Positions 52,856-64,000 of a stretch of DNA of 64,000 nt are shown one piece after another. The notes beneath the pieces are model-generated. The model was not told where the DNA came from. It worked only from the letters and a program-made list of their open reading frames with translations, and did not search any database. Each line of letters begins with the position of its first letter. Positions within the stretch are counted from its first letter, which is position 1. This DNA comes from Vespa crabro (taxonomy: Eukaryota; Arthropoda; Insecta; Hymenoptera; Vespidae): assembly GCF_910589235.1 (NCBI RefSeq), contig NW_025813663.1, forward strand, positions 124,001 through 188,000, read 5' to 3'. The translations under genes were made by a program, and so were the position numbers.

Positions 52856-55800
52856 TTATCTTCGCATATACCGAAATTCGCGTATGTCGATTACGTTTTT
52901 CGACAATTATCATATGAAAACGCGTATTTAAACATAGTAAAAACGTTATATTCTTGTTATATTCTTTATTCTGCATCGATAGAATATAAAATCAATGAAA
53001 TTGAACGAGATTTCAAGTTTTCGTTTTTCGACGATACGCGTATATGAGCGAAAAATCGTATATACGATATGAAAGAATGTTAAAAACTTTGATTCCAATA
53101 TAAAATAGATGTTTGATCTTATGAAATGCAATGTTCTGAATCGATTGGTAACATTTTTCTAACTGTGGCACAAGTATTATTAAAGATTTCACGATTTTAT
53201 CTTCGCATATACCGAAATTCGCGTATGTCGATTACGTTTTTCGACAATTATCATATGAAAACGCGTATTTAAACATAGTAAAAACGTTATATTCTTGATA
53301 TATTCTTTATTCTGCATCGATAGAATATAAAATCATTGAAATTGAACGAGATTTCAAGTTTTCGTTTTTCGACGATACGCGTATATGAGCGAAAAATCGT
53401 ATATACGATATGAAAGAATGTTAAAAACTTTGATTCCAATATAAAATAGATGTTTGATCTTATGAAATGCAATGTTCTGAATCGATTGGTAACATTTTTC
53501 TAACTGTGGCACAAGTATTATTAAAGATTTCACGATTTTATCTTCGCATATACCGAAATTCGCGTATGTCGATTACGTTTTTCGACAATTATCATATGAA
53601 AACGCGTATTTAAACATAGTAAAAACGTTATATTCTTGATATATTCTTTATTCTGCATCGATAGAATATAAAATCATTGAAATTGAACGAGATTTCAAGT
53701 TTTCGTTTTTCGACGATACGCGTATATGAGCGAAAAATCGTATATACGATATGAAAGAATGTTAAAAACTTTGATTCCAATATAAAATAGATGTTTGGTC
53801 TTATGAAATGCAATGTTCTGAATCGATTGGTAACATTTTTCTAACTGTGGCACAAGTATTATTAAAGATTTCACGATTTTATCTTCGCATATACCGAAAT
53901 TCGCGTATGTCGATTAGGTTTTTCGACAATTATCATATGAAAACGCGTATTTAAACATAGTAAAAACGTTATATTCTTGTTATATTCTTTATTCTGCATC
54001 GATAGAATATAAAATCATTGAAATTGAACGAGATTTCAAGTTTTCGTTTTTCGACGATACGCGTATATGAGCGAAAAATCGTATATACGATATGAAAGAA
54101 TGTTAAAAACTTTGATTCCAATATAAAATAGATGTTTGATCTTATGAAATGCAATGTTCTGAATCGATTGGTAACATTTTTCTAACTGTGGCACAAGTAT
54201 TATTAAAGATTTCACGATTTTATCTTCGCATATACCGAAATTCGCTTATGTCGATTACGTTTTTTCGACAATTATCATATGAAAACGCGTATTTAAACAT
54301 AGTAAAAACGTTATATTCTTGTTATATTCTTTATTCTGCATCGATAGAATATAAAATCATTGAAATTGAACGAGATTTCAAGTTTTCGTTTTTCGACGAT
54401 ACGCGTATATGAGCGAAAAATCGTATATACGATATGAAAGAATGTTAAAAACTTTGATTCCAATATAAAATAGATGTTTGATCTTATGAAATGCAATGTT
54501 CTGAATCGATTGGTAACATTTTTCTAACTGTGGCACAAGTATTATTAAAGATTTCAAGATTTTATCTTCGCATATACCGAAATTCGCGTATGTCGATTAC
54601 GTTTTTCGACAATTATCATATGAAAACGCGTATTTAAACATAGTAAAAACGATATATTCTTGTTATATTCTTTATTCTGCATCGATAGAATATAAAATCA
54701 ATGAAATTGAACGAGATTTCAAGTTTTCGTTTTTCGACGATACGCGTATATGAGCGAAAAATCGTATATACGATATGAAAGAATGTTAAAAACTTTGATT
54801 CCAATATAAAATAGATGTTTGATCTTATGAAATGCAATGTTCTGAATCGATTGGTAACATTTCTCTAACTGTGGCACAAGTATTATTAAAGATTTCACGA
54901 TTTTATCTTCGCATATACCGAAATTCGCTTATGTCGATTACGTTTTTCGACAATTATCATATGAAAACGCGTATTTAAACATAGTAAAAACGTTATATTC
55001 TTGTTATATTCTTTATTCTGCATCGATAGAATATAAAATCATTGAAATTGAACGAGATTTCAAGTTTTCGTTTTTCGACGATACGCGTATATGAGCGAAA
55101 AATCGTATATACGATATGAAAGAATGTTAAAAACTTTGATTCCAATATAAAATAGATGTTTGATCTTATGAAATGCAATGTTCTGAATCGATTGGTAACA
55201 TTTTTCTAACTGTGGCACAAGTATTATTAAAGATTTCACGATTTTATCTTCGCATATACCGAAATTCGCGTATGTCGATTACGTTTTTCGACAATTATCA
55301 TATGAAAACGCGTATTTAAACATAGTAAAAACGTTATATTCTTGATATATTCTTTATTCTGCATCGATAGAATATAAAATCATTGAAATTGAACGAGATT
55401 TCAAGTTTTCGTTTTTCGACGATACGCGTATATGAGCGAAAAATCGTATATACGATATGAAAGAATGTTAAAAACTTTGATTCCAATATAAAATAGATGT
55501 TTGATCTTATGAAATGCAATGTTCTGAATCGATTGGTAACATTTTTCTAACTGTGGCACAAGTATTATTAAAGATTTCATGATTTTATCTTCGCATATAC
55601 CGAAATTCGCGTATGTCGATTACGTTTTTCGACAATTATCATATGAAAACGCGTATTTAAACATAGTAAAAACGTTATATTCTTGTTATATTCTTTATTC
55701 TCCATCGATAGAATATAAAATCATTGAAATTGAACGAGATTTCAAGTTTTCGTTTTTCGACGATACGCGTATATGAGCGAAAAATCGTATATACGATATG

Positions 55801-58800
55801 AAAGAATGTTAAAAACTTTGATTCCAATATAAAATAGATGTTTGATCTTATGAAATGCAATGTTCTGAATCGATTGGTAACATTTTTCTAACTGTGGCAC
55901 AAGTATTATTAAAGATTTCACGATTTTATCTTCGCATATACCGAAATTCGCGTATGTCGATTACGTTTTTCGACAATTATCATATGAAAACGCGTATTTA
56001 AACATAGTAAAAACGTTATATTCTTGTTATATTCTTTATTCTGCATCGATAGAATATAAAATCATTGAAATTGAACGAGATTTCAAGTTTTCGTTTTTCG
56101 ACGATACGCGTATATGAGCGAAAAATCGTATATACGATATGAAAGAATGTTAAAAACTTTGATTCCAATATAAAATAGATGTTTGATCTTATGAAATGCA
56201 ATGTTCTGAATCGATTGGTAACATTTTTCTAACTGTGGCACAAGTATTATTAAAGATTTCACGATTTTATCTTCGCATATACCGAAATTCGCGTATGTCG
56301 ATTACGTTTTTCGACAATTATCATATGAAAACGCGTATTTAAACATAGTAAAAACGTTATATTCTTGTTATATTCTTTATTCTGCATCGATAGAATATAA
56401 AATCATTGAAATTGAACGAGATTTCAAGTTTTCGTTTTTCGACGATACGCGTATATGAGCGAAAAATCGTATATACGATATGAAAGAATGTTAAAAACTT
56501 TGATTCCAATATAAAATAGATGTTTGATCTTATGAAATGCAATGTTCTGAATCGATTGGTAACATTTTTCTAACTGTGGCACAAGTATTATTAAAGATTT
56601 CACGATTTTATCTTCGCATATACCGAAATTCGCGTATGTCGATTACGTTTTTCGACAATTATCATATGAAAACGCGTATTTAAACATAGTAAAAACGTTA
56701 TATTCTTGTTATATTCTTTATTCTGCATCGATAGAATATAAAATCATTGAAATTGAACTAGATTTCAAGTTTTCGTTTTTCGACGATACGCGTATATGAG
56801 CGAAAAATCGTATATACGATATGAAAGAATGTTAAAAACTTTGATTCCAATATAAAATAGATGTTTGATCTTATGAAATGCAATGTTCTGAATCGATTGG
56901 TAACATTTTTCTAACTGTGGCACAAGTATTATTAAAGATTTCACGATTTTATCTTCGCATATACCGAAATTCGCGTATGTCGATTACGTTTTTCGACAAT
57001 TATCATATGAAAACGCGTATTTAAACATAGTAAAAACGTTATATTCTTGTTATATTCTTTATTCTGCATCGATAGAATATAAAATCATTGAAATTGAACG
57101 AGATTTCAAGTTTTCGTTTTTCGACGATACGCGTATATGAGCGAAAAATCGTATTTACGATATGAAAGAATGTTAAAAACTTTGATTCCAATATAAAATA
57201 GATGTTTGATCTTATGAAATGCAATGTTCTGAATCGATTGGTACCATTTTTCTAACTGTGGCACAAGTATTATTAAAGATTTCACGATTTTATCTTCGCA
57301 TATACCGCAATTCGCGTATGTCGATTACGTTTTTCGACAATTATCATATGAAAACGCGTATTTAAACATAGTAAAAACGTTATATTCTTGTTATATTCTT
57401 TATTCTGCATCGATAGAATATAAAATCATTGAAATTGAACGAGATTTCAAGTTTTCGTTTTTCGACGATACGCGTATATGAGCGATAAATCGTATATACG
57501 ATATGAAAGAATGTTAAAAACTTTGATTCCAATATAAAATAGATGTTTGATCTTATGAAATGCAATGTTCTGAATCGATTGGTAACATTTTTCTAACTGT
57601 GGCACAAGTATTATTAAAGATTTCACGATTTTATCTTCGCATATACCGAAATTCGCGTATGTCGATTACGTTTTTCGACAATTATCATATGAAAACGCGT
57701 ATTTAAACATTGTAAAAACGTTATATTCTTGTTATATTCTTTATTCTGCATCGATAGAATATAAAATCATTGAAATTGAACGAGATTTCAAGTTTTCGTT
57801 TTTCGACGATACGCGTATATGAGCGAAAAATCGTATTTACGATATGAAAGAATGTTAAAAACTTTGATTCCAATATAAAATAGATGTTTGATCTTATGAA
57901 ATGCAATGTTCTGAATCGATTGGTAACATTTTTCTAACTGTGGCACAAGTATTATTAAAGATTTCACGATTTTATCTTCGCATATACCGCAATTCGCGTA
58001 TGTCGATTACGTTTTTCGACAATTATCATATGAAAACGCGTATTTAAACATAGTAAAAACGTTATATTCTTGTTATATTCTTTATTCTGCATCGATAGAA
58101 TATAAAATCATTGAAATTGAACGAGATTTCAAGTTTTCGTTTTTCGACGATACGCGTATATGAGCGAAAAATCGTATATACGATATGAAAGAATGTTAAA
58201 AACTTTGATTCCAATATAAAATAGATGTTTGATCTTATGAAATGCAATGTTCTGAATCGATTGGTAACATTTTTCTAACTGTGGCACAAGTATTATTAAA
58301 GATTTCACGATTTTATCTTCGCATATACCGAAATTCGCGTATGTCGATTACGTTTTTCGACAATTATCATATGAAAACGCTTATTTAAACATAGTAAAAA
58401 CGTTATATTCTTGTTATATTCTTTATTCTGCATCGATAGAATATAAAATCATTGAAATTGAACGAGATTTCAAGTTTTCGTTTTTCGACGATACGCGTAT
58501 ATGAGCGAAAAATCGTATATACGATATGAAAGAATGTTAAAAACTTTGATTCCAATATAAAATAGATGTTTGATCTTATGAAATGCAATGTTCTGAATCG
58601 ATTGGTAACATTTTTCTAACTGTGGCACAAGTATTATTAAAGATTTCACGATTTTATCTTCGCATATACCGAAATTCGCGTATGTCGTTTACGTTTTTCG
58701 ACAATTATCATATGAAAACGCGTATTTAAACATAGTAAAAACGTTATATTCTTGTTATATTCTTTATTCTGCATCGATAGAATATAAAATCATTGAAATT

Positions 58801-61800
58801 GAACGAGATTTCAAGTTTTCGTTTTTCGACGATACGCGTATATGAGCGAAAAATCGTATATACGATATGAAAGAATGTTAAAAACTTTGATTCCAATATA
58901 AAATAGATGTTTGATCTTATGAAATGCACTGTTCTGAATCGATTGGTAACATTTTTCTAACTGTGGCACAAGTATTATTAAAGATTTCACGATTTTATCT
59001 TCGCATATACCGAAATTCGCGTATGTCGATTAGGTTTTTCGACAATTATCATATGAAAACGCGTATTTAAACATAGTAAAAACGTTATATTCTTGATATA
59101 TTCTTTATTCTGCATCGATAGAATATAAAATCATTGAAATTGAACGAGATTTCAAGTTTTCGTTTTTCGACGATACGCGTATATGAGCGAAAAATCGTAT
59201 ATACGATATGAAAGAATGTTAAAAACTTTGATTCCAATATAAAATAGATGTTTGGTCTTATGAAATGCAATGTTCTGAATCGATTGGTAACATTTTTCTA
59301 ACTGTGGCACAAGTATTATTAAAGATTTCACGATTTTATCTTCGCATATACCGAAATTCGCGTATGTCGATTAGGTTTTTCGACAATTATCATATGAAAA
59401 CGCGTATTTAAACATAGTAAAAACGTTATATTCTTGTTATATTCTTTATTCTGCATCGATAGAATATAAAATCATTGAAATTGAACGAGATTTCAAGTTT
59501 TCGTTTTTCGACGATACGCGTATATGAGCGAAAAATCGTATATACGATATGAAAGAATGTTAAAAACTTTGATTCCAATATAAAATAGATGTTTGATCTT
59601 ATGAAATGCAATGTTCTGAATCGATTGGTAACATTTTTCTAACTGTGGCACAAGTATTATTAAAGATTTCACGATTTTATCTTCGCATATACCGAAATTC
59701 GCGTATGTCGATTACGTTTTTCGACAATTATCATATGAAAACGCGTATTTAAACATAGTAAAAACGTTATATTCTTGTTATATTCTTTATTCTGCATCGA
59801 TAGAATATAAAATCATTGAAATTGAACGAGATTTCAAGTTTTCGTTTTTCGACGATACGCGTATATGAGCGAAAAATCGTATATACGATATGAAAGAATG
59901 TTAAAAACTTTGATTCCAATATAAAATAGATGTTTGATCTTATGAAATGCAATGTTCTGAATCGATTGGTAACATTTTTCTAACTGTGGCACAAGTATTA
60001 TTAAAGATTTCGCGATTTTATCTTCGCATATACCGAAATTCGCGTATGTCGATTACGTTTTTCGACAATTATCATATGAAAACGCGTATTTAAACATAGT
60101 AAAAACGTTATATTCTTGTTATATTCTTTATTCTGCATCGATAGAATATAAAATCATTGAAATTGAACGAGATTTAAAGTTTTCGTTTTTCGACGATACG
60201 CGTATATGAGCGAAAAATCGTATATACGATATGAAAGAATGTTAAAAACTTTGATTCCAATATAAAATAGATGTTTGATCTTATGAAATGCAATGTTCTG
60301 AATCGATTGGTAACATTTTTCTAACTGTGGCACAAGTATTATTAAAGATTTCACGATTTTATCTTCGCATATACCGAAATTCGCGTATGTCGATTACGTT
60401 TTTCGACAAATATCATATGAAAACGCGTATTTAAACATAGTAAAAACGTTATATTCTTGTTATATTCTTTATTCTGCATCGATAGAATATAAAATCATTG
60501 AAATTGAACGAGATTTCAAGTTTTCGTTTTTCGACGATACGCGTATATGAGCGAAAAATCGTATATACGATATGAAAGAATGTTAAAAACTTTGATTCCA
60601 ATATAAAATAGATGTTTGATCTTATGAAATGCAATGTTCTGAATCGATTGGTAACATTTTTCTAACTGTGGCACAAGTATTATTAAAGATTTCACGATTT
60701 TATCTTCGCATATACCGAAATTCGCGTATGTCGATTACGTTTTTCGACAATTATCATATGAAAACGCGTATTTAAACATAGTAAAAACGTTATATTCTTG
60801 TTATATTCTTTATTCTGCATCGATAGAATATAAAATCATTGAAATTGAACGAGATTTCAAGTTTTCGTTTTTCGACGATACGCGTATATGAGCGAAAAAT
60901 CGTATATACGATATGAAAGAATGTTAAAAACTTTGATTCCAATATAAAATAGATGTTTGATCTTATGAAATGCAATGTTCTGAATCGATTGGTAACATTT
61001 TTCTAACTGTGGCACAAGTATTATTAAAGATTTCACGATTTTATCTTCGCATATACCGAAATTCGCGTATGTCGATTACGTTTTTCGACAATTATCATAT
61101 GAAAACGCGTATTTAAACATAGTAAAAACGTTATATTCTTGTTATATTCTTTATTCTGCATCGATAGAATATAAAATCATTGAAATTGAACGAGATTTCA
61201 AGTTTTCGTTTTTCGACGATACGCGTATATGAGCGAAAAATCGTATATACGATATGAAAGAATGTTAAAAACTTTGATTCCAATATAAAATAGATGTTTG
61301 ATCTTATGAAATGCAATGTTCTGAATCGATTGGTAACATTTTTCTAACTGTGGCACAAGTATTATTAAAGATTTCACGATTTTATCTTCGCATATACCGA
61401 AATTCGCGTATGTCGATTACGTTTTTCGACAATTATCATATGAAAACGCGTATTTAAACATAGTAAAAACGTTATATTCTTGTTATATTCTTTATTCTGC
61501 ATCGATAGAATATAAAATCATTGAAATTGAACGAGATTTCAAGTTTTCGTTTTTCGACGATACGCGTATATGAGCGAAAAATCGTATATACGATATGAAA
61601 GAATGTTAAAAACTTTGATTCCAATATAAAATAGATGTTTGATCTTATGAAATGCAATGTTCTGAATCGATTGGTAACATTTTTCTAACTGTGGCACAAG
61701 TATTATTAAAGATTTCACGATTTTATCTTCGCATATACCGAAATTCGCGTATGTCGATTACGTTTTTCGACAATTATCATATGAAAACGCGTATTTAAAC

Positions 61801-64000
61801 ATAGTAAAAACGTTATATTCTTGTTATATTCTTTATTCTGCATCGATAGAATATAAAATCATTGAAATTGAACGAGATTTCAAGTTTTCGTTTTTCGACG
61901 ATACGCGTATATGAGCGAAAAATCGTATTTACGATATGAAAGAATGTTAAAAACTTTGATTCCAATATAAAATAGATGTTTGATCTTATGAAATGCAATG
62001 TTCTGAATCGATTGGTAACATTTTTCTAACTGTGGCACAAGTATTATTAAAGATTTCACGATTTTATCTTCGCATATACCGCAATTCGCGTATGACGATT
62101 ACGTTTTTCGACAATTATCATATGAAAACGCGTATTTAAACATAGTAAAAACGTTATATTCTTGTTATATTCTTTATTCTGCATCGATAGAATATAAAAT
62201 CATTGAAATTGAACGAGATTTCAAGTTTTCGTTTTTCGACGATACGCGTATATGAGCGAAAAATCGTATATACGATATGAAAGAATGTTAAAAACTTTGA
62301 TTCCAATATAAAATAGATGTTTGATCTTATGAAATGCAATGTTCTGAATCGATTGGTAACATTTTTCTAACTGTGGCACAAGTATTATTAAAGATTTCAC
62401 GATTTTATCTTCGCATATACCGAAATTCGCGTATGTCGATTACGTTTTTCGACAATTATCATATGAAAACGCGTATTTAAACATAGTAAAAACGTTATAT
62501 TCTTGTTATATTCTTTATTCTGCATCGATAGAATATAAAATCATTGAAATTGAACGAGATTTCAAGTTTTCGTTTTTCGACGATACGCGTATATGAGCGA
62601 AAAATCGTATATACGATATGAAAGAATGTTAAAAACTTTGATTCCAATATAAAATAGATGTTTGATCTTATGAAATGCAATGTTCTGAATCGATTGGTAA
62701 CATTTTTCTAACTGTGGCACAAGTATTATTAAAGATTTCACGATTTTATCTTCGCATATACCGAAATTCGCGTATGTCGATTACGTTTTTCGACAATTAT
62801 CATATGAAAACGCATATTTAAACATAGTAAAAACGTTATACTCTTGTTATATTCTTTATTCTGCATCGATAGAATATAAAATCATTGAAATTGAACGAGA
62901 TTTCAAGTTTTCGTTTTTCGACGATACGCGTATATGAGCGAAAAATCCTATATACGATATGAAAGAATGTTAAAAACTTTGATTCCAATATAAAATAGAT
63001 GTTTGATCTTATGAAATGCAATGTTCTGAATAGATTGGTAACATTTTTCTAACTGTGGCACAAGTATTATTAAAGATTTCACGATTTTATCTTCGCATAT
63101 ACCGAAATTCGCGTATGTCGATTACGTTTTTCGACAATTATCATATGAAAACGCGTATTTAAACATAGTAAAAACGTTATACTCTTGTTATATTCTTTAT
63201 TCTGCATCGATAGAATATAAAATCATTGAAATTGAACGAGATTTCAAGTTTTCGTTTTTCGACGATACGCGTATATGAGCGAAAAATCTTATATACGATA
63301 TGAAAGAATGTTAAAAACTTTGATTCCAATATAAAATAGATGTTTGATCTTATGAAATGCAATGTTCTGAATCGATTGGTAACATTTTTCTAACTGTGGC
63401 ACAAGTATTATTAAAGATTTCACGATTTTATCTTCGCATATACCGAAATTCGCGTATGTCGATTAGGTTTTTCGACAATTATCATATGAAAACGCGTATT
63501 TAAACATAGTAAAAACGTTATATTCTTGTTATATTCTTTATTCTGCATCGATAGAATATAAAATCATTGAAATTGAACGAGATTTCAAGTTTTCGTTTTT
63601 CGACGATACGCGTATATGTGCGAAAAATCGTATATACGATATGAAAGAAAGTTAAAAACTTTGATTCCAATATAAAATAGATGTTTGATCTTATGAAATG
63701 CAATGTTCTGAATCGATTGGTAACATTTTTCTAACTGTGGCACAAGTATTATTAAAGATTTCACGATTTTATCTTCGCATATACCGAAATTCGCGTATGT
63801 CGATTACGTTTTTCGACAATTATCATATGAAAACGCGTATTTAAACATAGTAAAAACGTTATACTCTTGTTATATTCTTTATTCTGCATCGATAGAATAT
63901 AAAATCATTGAAATTGAACGAGATTTCAAGTTTTCGTTTTTCGACGATACGCGTATATGAGCGAAAAATCGTATATACGATATGAAAGAATGTTAAAAAC
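52856..64000. repeat. Near-consensus tail of array (monomers 156-188, last one partial)
   Basis: There is no long HOR here. Small echoes remain: monomers 157-159 resemble 136-138 of the 13-monomer HOR without its full markers, and 174-175 repeat the cttgatat, ggtctt and gattagg series. Monomers 168-169, 170-171 and 182-183 share the pair gtatttacg then ccgcaattc. Monomers 185, 186 and 188 share tatactcttg. The final unit (63769-64000) is cut by the window edge after 232 bp. Confidence 0.85.
54260..54265. other. Single-base insertion, the only length change found in the array
   Basis: Monomer 160 (54220-54561) has six T's in the cgtttttcgac element where all other monomers examined have five, making it 342 bp. 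The repeat phase is constant from monomer 1 to monomer 159 and again from monomer 161 to the right edge. The change sits in a homopolymer, so a sequencing or consensus error is as likely as a true mutation. Confidence 0.9.

Larger units (their letters stand above)
1..64000. repeat. Satellite DNA array, 341-bp monomer, ~187.7 tandem copies
   Basis: The same 341-bp unit repeats head to tail across the entire window with no orientation switch and no interrupting sequence. Any landmark, for example the segment beginning ttatcttcgcat, recurs at 1, 342, 683, 1024 and so on at exact 341-bp steps up to 54220, then continues after a single 1-bp shift to the right edge. The consensus is about 29% G+C (46 C and 52 G of 341 by hand count). 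Most monomers differ from consensus at zero to a few substitutions. No unique sequence, transposon or gene interrupts the array, so both edges lie inside it. Known biology: arrays of this kind in eukaryotes build centromeric or pericentromeric heterochromatin. That role is inferred here. The monomer is not one I can name, and it is clearly not the 171-bp primate alpha satellite. Confidence 0.99.

Noticed and set aside
54149..54412. 87-codon plus-strand open frame
   Set aside because: It is created by the one-base T insertion near 54260, which joins two frames. It is unique to this monomer and likely reflects a homopolymer indel or error.
55579..55776. 65-codon plus-strand open frame
   Set aside because: It arises from a single substitution making an ATG (tttcatgatt) in one monomer. 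No support for coding.
1..64000. CRISPR array or bacterial repeat locus
   Set aside because: The repeats are contiguous 341-bp units without unique spacers, and there are no cas genes or other bacterial features.

Overview
The whole 64 kb window is one uninterrupted satellite DNA array. A 341-bp AT-rich monomer (about 29% G+C by hand count on the consensus) is repeated head to tail about 187.7 times in a single orientation: 187 complete units plus a 232-bp partial unit at the right edge. I see no conventional gene, RNA gene, transposable element, CRISPR array or unique-sequence island. A homogeneous tandem array this long, with higher-order structure, points to a eukaryotic chromosome, most likely centromeric or pericentromeric heterochromatin. 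CpG is strongly over-represented in an otherwise AT-rich repeat, which fits a genome with little germline CpG methylation. An insect (perhaps hymenopteran) is a plausible guess, but the species and satellite family cannot be named from this sequence alone.

Numbering used throughout: monomer n starts at 341(n-1)+1 for n=1-160 and at 341(n-1)+2 for n=161-188, because one extra T in monomer 160 is the only net length change found in the array. Monomers usually differ from the consensus at zero to a few single bases. These point variants serve as markers and reveal layered higher-order repeats (HORs).

Layout. (1) Monomers 2-17 (342-5797): an 8-monomer HOR present twice. (2) Monomers 18-24 (5798-8184): a mosaic with fragments of neighbouring types. 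(3) Monomers 25-72 (8185-24552) and 75-117 (25235-39897): two co-linear copies of a 43-48-monomer block, which differ by gains and losses of whole monomers (-10, +5, +1, +4, -6, +1). These include a nested 5-monomer duplication at 26599-30008. (4) Monomers 118-129 (39898-43989): a transition zone with private variants. (5) Monomers 130-142 and 143-155 (43990-52855): a 13-monomer, 4433-bp HOR in two almost identical copies. (6) Monomers 156-188 (52856-64000): a more uniform, near-consensus tail with small 1- and 2-monomer echoes.

Within each monomer there is a cluster of dyad symmetries (positions 167-213), an 11-bp internal direct repeat, phased A/T tracts, and a 17-bp motif matching 7 of 9 core bases of the mammalian CENP-B box. 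All structural change is in whole-monomer steps, as expected for in-register unequal exchange or sister-chromatid or replication-based amplification. Short open frames recur once per monomer, but they look like by-products of repetition, not genes.
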